Shown: in pieces, positions 30,896-37,605 of the stretch
How the letters are laid out: each line of letters begins with the position of its first letter
How positions within the stretch are numbered: position 1 is the first letter of the stretch
Notes under the pieces: model-generated
What the model was told of the DNA's origin: nothing
Seen by the model: only the letters and a program-made list of their open reading frames with translations
The model's database searches: none
Assembly: GCF_000379465.1 (NCBI RefSeq)
Contig: NZ_KB905425.1
Coordinates: forward strand, 43,381-80,985
Origin: Sciscionella marina DSM 45152
Lineage (GTDB): Bacteria; Actinomycetota; Actinomycetes; Mycobacteriales; Pseudonocardiaceae
Direction of reading: 5' to 3'
DNA length: 37,605 nucleotides
Program-made: the position numbers and the translations under genes

Positions 30896-33394
30896 TTAGG
30901 CGGCGCGACGAGGATCGGTTCCGGTGGACTCCGGTGCGGCTTGGTCGCGTCCTTCTTCGGCCGCGTTCGACAGCGGCTGGGTGTGACGAGCGGCGGCTTT
31001 GCGCACGATGCGTGCTCGGCCGCGGATCGCCGCGGGCAACGGCTGCGTGGCCAGGGTGAACGGCTGGGGTTCCTCCCCATTGACCACGAGCCGGGCGGCG
31101 GCGTGATACACGCCGAGGTGGGCAAGATCGTGCTCGCTGACCCGAGGTGCGGTGTGGCGTGCCAGTTCCCGGGCATCCTCGGGGCTGGCGTTGAAGAAGA
31201 TCTTCGACCGGGCGTTGGTCGAGATACCCTCCTTGAGGTCCTTGCCGAGCTGGCCGAGATGCTGGTGGGCCAGTGTCATGGACAACCGGTAGCCACGTGC
31301 TTCGGCGAGCATGTCCTCCATGGCATACGGCAAGTTCAAGAAGTTGTGTGCCTCATCCACGTACAGCGACGCGTCGAGGCGTTCGCGCTCCGGCAATGCG
31401 GCGCGGGCGGTAGCGGCCTGCCAGACCCGAGCCACGATTAGCGAACCGAGCAACCGGGTGGTGTCCTCGCCCAAGCTCCCCTTGGGGATGCGCACGAAAC
31501 ACAATCCACCGTCCAACGCCGCCGAAAGGTCCACCGTGGACTCTCCAGCCGAGACAGCCTTGACCACGAACGACCGCAACAGGAACGCACGCAGCTTGTT
31601 CAGCAGCGGCGCGATCGCCTGTGCCCGCGCGGCGTCACTCAGCTGCTCGTACCAGTCCCAGAAACCACGCAGGGTCGCATCGTTCTCGACCTTCTGACGA
31701 TGACGTTCACGGGTGGCCGCATCGGTGAGCAGCTGCGGCAACGCAGAAAGTTTCGGGGTGTCCGATGCGGCCCGCAGGGTCAGACAGGCGGCGCGCAGGA
31801 TGTCCTCGGTGCGCGGCCCCCACGCTGAGGAGAAAACCCGGGAGAACACCGACACGAGGTTGTCCACGGCCGCTTCCTTCGGCCCTTCCAGCGGGTTCAG
31901 GCACGGGGTCGTGCCGGGTGCGTCGGCGTCGAAGAGCACCACGCGCTCGGCGGCCTGCTCGGGAAGGCGCTTGAGCACGTCGGTGATCAAGTCCCCCTTG
32001 GGATCGATGACCACCGCGCCGCGGTGGTGCTCGGCGTCGGCGAGGATCATCCGTGCCAAGATCGTCGACTTCCCCGACCCGGTAGCGCCGAGCACGTGCA
32101 GGTGGTGGCGGGCATCGCTGACCTGCAGCCCTACGGGACGGGCGTGCCCGGTGTCGGAGACGCCGACCGGGCGAACCAATTCGCCCTCCGTGGGCGTGTT
32201 CGGCGGGGGCGGCACGGCCTTGGCGCCCGCCCGGCTCAACCCCGGCAGGGCCTCGTCGGTGGGCAGGTGGCAGATGCCGGCCAGTTCCGGCACCGACAGC
32301 AAGTCCCCACGACGCAGCCGCCGCCGGGCCAATGTCTGCTCGGGGGCGCGCAGTCGATGGCGGCGGTAGTGGTTGTGCTCGGTGAACCCGGAAAACGCGC
32401 TGGCGATCGCGTGGGCGCGGCCCCGGAGCTGATCGCGCACGCGTGCGACCTGTTCCGACGGTGTCTGTGCCGGCACGGTGGTTGCCACCGCATAGCGGAT
32501 CACGGTTTCCCATTGGCTGCCGCGCTGTTTGGCCACGATGGCGCGGTTCTGCGCCTGGTACTCCAGCGACGTTTGCGGGTCCAGCTTCGGCTGGCCGCCC
32601 GTCTGGGAGGTGGGTTTCGGCGTCGTGCCGGGTGTGATCAAGTCCAGCAGTCGGCCGACCGGGCGGGTCGAGCGACCGGCGTGCAGGTGACGGGCGGCGC
32701 GCCGGGCCTGCTTGACCCGCCGTCCGGTCACCGGGCGAGCCAACACCTGGACGCATGCTTGCTCGTGCACACCGAGTCCGGTGGGCGCGCCCAGCAGCGC
32801 ACGGATCGGGTCGGCATCGAAGTCACTGCGAATGGGCAGCGCCTCGGAGCGCGCCAGCCGGAGCACGCCCCCGGTGACCACCTGGCGACGGCCCTGATCT
32901 GCCTCCACCGCCAGCGGTGGGCCGGCCTGCTCGGTACGGGTGTGCGCGCCCGGCCACGCCGCCTCGACCGCGCGCTCGACCATCCCCGGTGGCACCGTTC
33001 CCGGAACCCACAGCCGGATCTGCACGCCGTCGTGGCCGAACACGTACTCCCACGCCAGGTGCGGCTGACCACCCACTAAACGAGCCCACATCGGGCGCAG
33101 CAAGCCCACGAGGTTCGACCACGCTGCTTCCGCGCCGTCGGGGTCCACGGTCGGTGGTGCCAGGATCGTCACGACGCGAGCTTGGTCGTGCAACCGCTCC
33201 TGGCAGCGATCGTTCCACCAGCGCCGCAGGCTGATCAGGCCGCTGATCGCAGTCAGTGCGACAGGGCCGACGATGGGTCCCCACATCTGTATCCACGACC
33301 AGGCAGTGTTTAGAACTCCCCGGATCGCTCCCCAGGGATCAGTGAGCAGCCCGCCCAGCGGACTATCCACAATGGATGCTTGCAACAGAATCAC
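30896..33394 (-). CDS. Type IV coupling protein, VirD4/TraD-like ATPase
   Basis: An 832-residue protein. Residues about 35-60 hold a membrane segment (WIQMWGPIVGPVALTAISGL). The motor domain has Walker A GATGSGKST, VVIDPKGDLITDVLKRL and Walker B YVDEAHNF. It links the DNA-protein substrate to the secretion channel in conjugation. Start GTG 33394 has AGGAGG nine bases upstream, whereas the longer frame reaches into the GP88 gene. The C-terminal tail after residue 780 is low complexity and acidic-basic mixed. Confidence 0.9.
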   Translation of the reverse strand: MILLQASIVDSPLGGLLTDPWGAIRGVLNTAWSWIQMWGPIVGPVALTAISGLISLRRWWNDRCQERLHDQARVVTILAPPTVDPDGAEAAWSNLVGLLRPMWARLVGGQPHLAWEYVFGHDGVQIRLWVPGTVPPGMVERAVEAAWPGAHTRTEQAGPPLAVEADQGRRQVVTGGVLRLARSEALPIRSDFDADPIRALLGAPTGLGVHEQACVQVLARPVTGRRVKQARRAARHLHAGRSTRPVGRLLDLITPGTTPKPTSQTGGQPKLDPQTSLEYQAQNRAIVAKQRGSQWETVIRYAVATTVPAQTPSEQVARVRDQLRGRAHAIASAFSGFTEHNHYRRHRLRAPEQTLARRRLRRGDLLSVPELAGICHLPTDEALPGLSRAGAKAVPPPPNTPTEGELVRPVGVSDTGHARPVGLQVSDARHHLHVLGATGSGKSTILARMILADAEHHRGAVVIDPKGDLITDVLKRLPEQAAERVVLFDADAPGTTPCLNPLEGPKEAAVDNLVSVFSRVFSSAWGPRTEDILRAACLTLRAASDTPKLSALPQLLTDAATRERHRQKVENDATLRGFWDWYEQLSDAARAQAIAPLLNKLRAFLLRSFVVKAVSAGESTVDLSAALDGGLCFVRIPKGSLGEDTTRLLGSLIVARVWQAATARAALPERERLDASLYVDEAHNFLNLPYAMEDMLAEARGYRLSMTLAHQHLGQLGKDLKEGISTNARSKIFFNASPEDARELARHTAPRVSEHDLAHLGVYHAAARLVVNGEEPQPFTLATQPLPAAIRGRARIVRKAAARHTQPLSNAAEEGRDQAAPESTGTDPRRAA

Positions 33395-33434
33395 AGGAAT
33401 GAACCTCCTGAACTCGTCCCGAGCGCCTGACGGG

Positions 33435-34256
33435 TTACGCGACCCGTCGGCTATCGGTGTGGTCTCGGCGGCGGACGGAGGGTGCGCTGGTGATCGCGCG
33501 AACGGCCGCGGTGCCCCGGTGGGTGTGCCGCTCGGCGTCGACTTCGGCCTGCCACTCGGAGAAACGGCGGCCGTCCAGACGCCGCAGGAAATGCGGGATA
33601 CGGTTCGCGGGCACACCCACTAGTCGCGGTCCCAGCACAGCCAGGAGATCCGAGGCTTCCTGCGAGGACCAGCCGGCCGCGGCGATGGACTCCTCGTCCG
33701 GGAACACGTCGGCGACCCGGTCCGTCTGCGGATGGATCAAGTGATCCTGCGTGCCGCCGTAGCTATAGACCCACAACAGGTTTTCGGGCGGGTCGGGTTC
33801 CACGAGTCGGCGGAACCGGTCGATTTCCTTGGTGTAGCAATAGAAGTTCACCTCGGGCCGGTGTCGCATGATGCGCAACCAGCGGCTGGTGTAGTCGTCG
33901 GAGAAGAAGTCGCCGCTGTCGTGAATCCTGATCCAACGGCCGGCGAACTTGGGGGCGGCAAGTTCGGCGAGCATGGCCTGCTGCCAGCCGTCCGGGTCGT
34001 CGAGCACGAATTGCAGGTTGGTGTGGTGCTTGGCGCGCACAGCCGGCCACAGGTAGGTGCCGTGCCGGGCGTAGCAGACCTGGCGGCAGATGCCGGCCGA
34101 GGGGCAGGTGTTGTAGGTGCGCCCGTCGGGCAATCTGCCGGCCCACGCGGGCAAGGTCCAGTTGTAGACGCCGATCTGTCTCATCTCGCGGTTCTGGGTG
34201 AGCAGGCGTCGCGGGCGTGCGGGTAGTGACCCGGACTTGGGTGCGGACGAAGACAT
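33435..34256 (-). CDS. GP88-family protein (mycobacteriophage gene product 88)
   Basis: A 273-residue protein with the GP88 pattern: GRTYNTCPSAGICRQVCYAR HG (three cysteines, CPSAGIC and CYAR), RIHDSGDFFSDDYTSRWLRI, FYCYTKEIDRFRRLV and WVYSYGGTQDHLI. The CxxxxxCxxxC region may bind a metal or cluster, resembling radical-SAM-like folds, though the spacing is not canonical. Phage and conjugative-element genes of this family are common but uncharacterised. ATG 34256, GGGAG upstream. Confidence 0.8.
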   Translation of the reverse strand: MSSSAPKSGSLPARPRRLLTQNREMRQIGVYNWTLPAWAGRLPDGRTYNTCPSAGICRQVCYARHGTYLWPAVRAKHHTNLQFVLDDPDGWQQAMLAELAAPKFAGRWIRIHDSGDFFSDDYTSRWLRIMRHRPEVNFYCYTKEIDRFRRLVEPDPPENLLWVYSYGGTQDHLIHPQTDRVADVFPDEESIAAAGWSSQEASDLLAVLGPRLVGVPANRIPHFLRRLDGRRFSEWQAEVDAERHTHRGTAAVRAITSAPSVRRRDHTDSRRVA

Positions 34257-34369
34257 AGGTGTACTCCCGAAGAATTGGGATGCGAGGTTGCGGCCAATCG
34301 CGCGGGCTCGACGAGCGGGAGGTCAGCCGCGGGTCAGCACGGCTGGATTGGCGCATGAGGCGCCGGATG

Positions 34370-34762
34370 TCAGGCCGACTCGTCGGGGCCTGGCTCGCCG
34401 TCGTCCGGGCGGTCGGTCGAGGCTGAACGGTCGGAACGCTGCTCGTGGCGGCGGCGGTAGTGATCCAGGTTGATGATCTTGGTGGTGACGCCGTCGGGGT
34501 GGACCGTGACGACCTGGGCGTACTCGGCGTTCCGGCGGCGCCGCACATGTCGGGCGCACGCACGGATCAGGGCGCGTGCGCCGACGAACGCCAGAGTGCC
34601 CAGGTAAGCACCGCAGCACGTCACAACAGCGCAGGCGAGCCAGATCACTGCCATCAGCCCGAAGGTCAGCGCCAAGGCGGGCAGCACATCGTGCAGAAGT
34701 GTGTGCCAGGCGGTGGGGTCTGCGCTATGTTGAACAGCGGCGACCGGGGTGGACACGGGCAT
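34370..34762 (-). CDS. Small membrane protein of the transfer locus
   Basis: A 130-residue protein. Two hydrophobic stretches (VLPALALTFGLMAVIWLACA, VVTCCGAYLGTLAFVGARAL) form a hairpin in the membrane, followed by a basic cytoplasmic tail (CARHVRRRRNAEYAQV) and a charged end. It is placed between VirB4-like and GP88 genes. Probably a small inner-membrane part of the type IV apparatus. ATG 34762 overlaps GGGAGGAA. Confidence 0.72.
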   Translation of the reverse strand: MPVSTPVAAVQHSADPTAWHTLLHDVLPALALTFGLMAVIWLACAVVTCCGAYLGTLAFVGARALIRACARHVRRRRNAEYAQVVTVHPDGVTTKIINLDHYRRRHEQRSDRSASTDRPDDGEPGPDESA

Positions 34763-34780
34763 TTCCTCCCTCCTGATGGG

Positions 34781-36613
34781 TCAGTCGTCGAGAACGAGGT
34801 CATGGCTGGCGCCGGCGGCGTATTCCTCGTCGTCGGCGGGCTCGGCGCTCATGGCGGCGAGTTCGGCCGGATCTGTGGTGATCAGCTTGTGCTCGGCGTC
34901 GGAGGCAATGGCCTGCATGGCTACCCGCTGCGTTCCGGTGGACAAGAGCCCCTGTCCCGTGCCCGCCGAGAGCAGGAACTGTCGCTCTCCTTCCGACAGG
35001 GCGAAGGTGCGCACTATGTCGTCGATCGCCTGCGGCGCCTGCCTGAGCAAGATCTGGGTTGCCGCGTTGCTGATGATCGCTTTACCCAGGTCGTAGCCGA
35101 GCACGTCGCCCACGTCCTGCGTGGCCACCGTCAAGCCACACCAGTGTTTGCGGGCAGACTTGGCCAGGCGCCACAGGAACTCCGCACCAGAGCGCTGCTG
35201 CATCAGCAGCCACGCCTCGTCAACCACGCACAGCCTTGGTCGGCGCGTGCTGGGGTTGGAGATCCGGCGCCAGACCCCATCCAGCGTCAGCAGCGTGCCG
35301 GCGGGCTTCAGCTCGTCCGGGAGATTCCGCAGGCTGAACACGAGTAAGTGTCCTTCAGGCGGGTTCGTGGTCGGCCCGGCGAAAAGACCGGAGAACGCGC
35401 CGTGGGTGAACGGGTGCAGCCGACTGGCAAGATCCCGGGAGGTCTCGTCGTCGGACTGGCTGAGCACTGCCCGGAGATCCGCCAGCAGTGGCGCCTGTCG
35501 TGTCCAGGTGCGGGCGTCCTCGGTAATACCCGCGGCACGGTAGGTAGCGGTGACTGCCTGATCCAACACCGCCCGCTCGTCCGCACTCAGCGATTGTCCG
35601 AAAAGGACAGATAGGAGGGTGTGGATGAAGAGCGAACGTCGAGTGAGCGCATCGGACGGGGCCGAGCGGCGCCCATCGGGCCGGGTGTGGATCGGCAAGT
35701 CCAGGGGGTTGAGCCGCACTCCCTCGCTACCAAGCGGGAAGTACGTGCCGCCGACGGCCCCAGCGAGACGGGCATACTCATCCTCGGGGTCGAGGATCGC
35801 GATCTCGGTGCCCTGGTACAAGCTCCGGATCGCTTCGAGCTTGACCAAATAGCTCTTGCCGGCCCCGCTGCGGCCGAGAATGACGGAGTTGAAGTTCTCG
35901 CAGGCGAATCGGTCCCAATGCACCAAGCCCTGACTGCCGAGATTCCAGCCGTAAAGCACGCCGCGAGCGGCCGACGCCGAGGTCGGGTCCGGCGGCGGCA
36001 GATCAGGGCTGGTAAACGGGAAGGCTGCCGACAGCGCTGCGGTATCGAACGATCGCGTCATCCGGACCTGATCCAGGCCCATCGGCAACACCGTGACCCA
36101 GCCCTGCAAGCTCCGGTACGTAGTGGGCTTGGCATCCATGAGCAGGCTCGCCGTCAACGCCCGTAGCGCGCTGACCTCCTCGACGAGCTCGTGCTCCGAG
36201 TTCGCATGGACCGTGAGATACAGGCCGACCCGGAACAAACGACCCTCACCGCGGGCGAGCCGGTCGGACAAATCGTGGGCGTCCTCGGTGGCCGCCTCGA
36301 CCTGCGGGTCGGCCAGCCTCCCGTGCGCGGCGGTGTGCCGTCTGCCGGACTCCAGGCGCCCCAGCTGCTTCCTCAACCGCTCGGCGGCCACCTGCGGGTC
36401 GATCGGTTCGATGTGCAGCGACACGTCCAGCCGGGCCGGATGGGTCAACAGGGGTTGCAGCCAACCCGCGTGGACCTCCCGCGGATAGCCCGCGACCGCG
36501 AAGCTGGCGACCCATTCGTCGCCGATCCGCAGGTGGCGCGGGTGCACCTCAACGGCATCGGGCGTGAAGGCAGCCGATGTCGGCGGGGAGGTCCGGCGGT
36601 TCCGGGTGAACAT
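34781..36613 (-). CDS. VirB4/TraC-like type IV secretion ATPase
   Basis: A 610-residue protein starting at ATG 36613, which overlaps the TGA of the PrgI gene (TGATG). The motor domain has Walker A GRSGAGKSY, then AILDPEDEYARL, Walker B LCVVDEAWLLMQQ and the TQDVGDVL segment. This is VirB4/TraC/TrwK architecture: it energises assembly of the conjugation channel. The N-terminal half (SLHIEPIDPQVAAERLRKQL) is the usual membrane-proximal region. Confidence 0.92.
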   Translation of the reverse strand: MFTRNRRTSPPTSAAFTPDAVEVHPRHLRIGDEWVASFAVAGYPREVHAGWLQPLLTHPARLDVSLHIEPIDPQVAAERLRKQLGRLESGRRHTAAHGRLADPQVEAATEDAHDLSDRLARGEGRLFRVGLYLTVHANSEHELVEEVSALRALTASLLMDAKPTTYRSLQGWVTVLPMGLDQVRMTRSFDTAALSAAFPFTSPDLPPPDPTSASAARGVLYGWNLGSQGLVHWDRFACENFNSVILGRSGAGKSYLVKLEAIRSLYQGTEIAILDPEDEYARLAGAVGGTYFPLGSEGVRLNPLDLPIHTRPDGRRSAPSDALTRRSLFIHTLLSVLFGQSLSADERAVLDQAVTATYRAAGITEDARTWTRQAPLLADLRAVLSQSDDETSRDLASRLHPFTHGAFSGLFAGPTTNPPEGHLLVFSLRNLPDELKPAGTLLTLDGVWRRISNPSTRRPRLCVVDEAWLLMQQRSGAEFLWRLAKSARKHWCGLTVATQDVGDVLGYDLGKAIISNAATQILLRQAPQAIDDIVRTFALSEGERQFLLSAGTGQGLLSTGTQRVAMQAIASDAEHKLITTDPAELAAMSAEPADDEEYAAGASHDLVLDD

Positions 36614-37605
36614 CACAGGTCGTCCTCCTCGTCGGGGTCCCAGCCCGCCCCGGCCGGGGTAGTGATCACTTCGTCGGCGCCGGCCATCTCCGGCGAGGGC
36701 GGCAGCGGGCTGTCTGGGTTCGCGGCGGCCGACAGCACAGCGGTGGCCTGCGCGGCATCCAGCGCAGTGACCTCGATGCCAGCCGGGGACAGCAGCTCGC
36801 TGGCCTCGTGCATGCGCCGGAGCAACCGAGAGGCCGCCGCCCGTCGCGCTCCCTCCGTGGGCTCGACGTCCTCCTCGCCGCCTGCATGACGTCGACGCAG
36901 TGGCCCGCGGCCGATCACCGAATCCGCCGGTACGCTGCGCACCGGCTCCCGGATCACCAGCAGGATCTGCCGACGCAGCAGCTCGGCGTGCCGACCCAAC
37001 TCGGCGAGGTAGTCGGCATGATCGAGAGCCGCGGTCTCCAACGCCGGGTGCGGCAAGCTGGCCGCACGCTCGCGCAGCTCGACGATCTGGCCAGAGAGGT
37101 CCAGCCGCTGGGCTCGGACTAGGATCTGCACACTCCCGGCGAGGCTGTGCAGATACCGGCCGAAGGCCGCGGTCAACGCTTCCTGCTCGGCCGGGGTGCG
37201 CAACGCGAAGTTCACTGTCGAACACGCGGCCACCAGTGCCACGCCGTCGTCGCCGAGATCGACGATGCCGGCTTCGGCGACCCCTTGGGCGGGCAGGTCG
37301 AGCCCGCCCGCGGCGACGTCTTCGTGCCCGTGGGCCACCCCGGACAGCCACTCAGGCACCTCGGCGGACTGCTGCCCGGACGCGATCCGGCGCCGCGGCT
37401 GGAGACGCTGCCGGAGCGCGGCCAGCAGCAGCCGATCCAGGGTCACGCCGTCGCGCCGCACCACGACCAGCACGGACACCGCGACCCCGATCGGGAGCGC
37501 GACCGCGACGTAGGCGATCACCGGGATCACGGCGCGGGTGGCTTGCCAGCCGCCGTAGAGCACCAGGCCGGTCACCGCCATCACCGCGACCTGACGGGCG
37601 GTGAA
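36613..37605 (-). CDS. PrgI-family membrane protein (N-terminus beyond the window)
   Basis: About 330 residues to the window edge; no start is forced inside. Residues near the edge form two membrane helices (AVTGLVLYGGWQATR, VIPVIAYVAVALPIGVAVSV). After DRLLLAALRQRLQPRRRIA comes a long soluble part (AACSTVNFALRTPAEQEALT). PrgI proteins are VirB3-like companions of VirB4, directly upstream of it as here. The TGATG overlap shows coupling. Confidence 0.85.
   Translation of the reverse strand, partial: FTARQVAVMAVTGLVLYGGWQATRAVIPVIAYVAVALPIGVAVSVLVVVRRDGVTLDRLLLAALRQRLQPRRRIASGQQSAEVPEWLSGVAHGHEDVAAGGLDLPAQGVAEAGIVDLGDDGVALVAACSTVNFALRTPAEQEALTAAFGRYLHSLAGSVQILVRAQRLDLSGQIVELRERAASLPHPALETAALDHADYLAELGRHAELLRRQILLVIREPVRSVPADSVIGRGPLRRRHAGGEEDVEPTEGARRAAASRLLRRMHEASELLSPAGIEVTALDAAQATAVLSAAANPDSPLPPSPEMAGADEVITTPAGAGWDPDEEDDL

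Noticed and set aside
36613-37351. Extension of the VirB4-like gene across the PrgI gene
   Set aside because: The long open frame has arginine-rich shadow composition above 36613; ATG 36613 overlaps the PrgI stop as expected for a coupled pair.

Overview
The window has high GC content and strong G/C bias at third codon positions. It uses many GTG starts and purine-rich ribosome sites, and carries actinobacterial families (XRE-DUF5753 with DUF397, replication-relaxation, PrgI, GP88). This points to an actinomycete, most likely in or near the Pseudonocardiales; that placement is inference from gene content. No tRNA, rRNA, CRISPR array, integrase or transposase was seen.

Layout. (1) 1-2.9 kb: an arsenic-type resistance island, with an MFS permease (cut by the window edge), an FAD oxidoreductase and a divergent ArsR-acetyltransferase fusion, around three inverted repeats rich in ATCGA. 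(2) 3.0-3.4 kb: small DNA-binding-like fragments. (3) 3.5-7.4 kb: a radical SAM/SPASM enzyme convergent with a coupled operon of XRE-DUF5753 regulator, double-DUF397 protein, AAA ATPase and aminoglycoside-phosphotransferase-like kinase. (4) 7.5-9.7 kb: small lineage-specific genes. (5) 9.7-14.6 kb, minus strand: P-loop kinase, 5-formyl-THF cyclo-ligase family protein, XRE-TPR regulator, APH-like kinase and a second XRE-TPR regulator. (6) 14.9-20.9 kb, plus strand: the most unusual part. A small gene precedes a tightly coupled operon: QueC-type 7-deazaguanine synthase, a reverse-transcriptase-fold protein with a damaged active site (FADN where YADD is expected), a compact SUMF1/FGE-sulfatase-fold protein, a DUF6884-like protein, a family 2 glycosyltransferase, a radical SAM enzyme, a phosphoribosyltransferase and a truncated glycosyltransferase. 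Every junction in the operon overlaps or nearly overlaps. (7) About 20.86 kb: a junction where two genes facing each other are both cut short. (8) 21.2-28.8 kb, plus strand: accessory genes of a conjugative or integrative element, including a DnaN-like sliding clamp, a CpaE/Ssd-like protein with a decayed P-loop, an HsdM-like protein without the NPPF motif, and a perfect 44-bp palindrome. (9) 28.8-37.6 kb, minus strand: the transfer module. In transcription order from the right edge it holds a PrgI-type membrane protein, VirB4-like ATPase, small membrane protein, GP88 protein, VirD4-like coupling protein, replication-relaxation protein and a cell-wall hydrolase.

How the genes may work together. 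The right half builds a type IV secretion/conjugation apparatus plus its accessory proteins. The left half looks like cargo: arsenic resistance, regulated small-kinase operons and a nucleobase- or peptide-modifying operon of unknown product. The operon with QueC and the reverse-transcriptase-fold protein is the best candidate for an undescribed system. It joins preQ0 chemistry, a nucleic-acid-binding fold, a C-type-lectin-like fold, glycosyl and phosphoribosyl transfer, and radical chemistry under what looks like one transcript. It sits opposite an XRE regulator, with three 11-bp-phased repeats between them.
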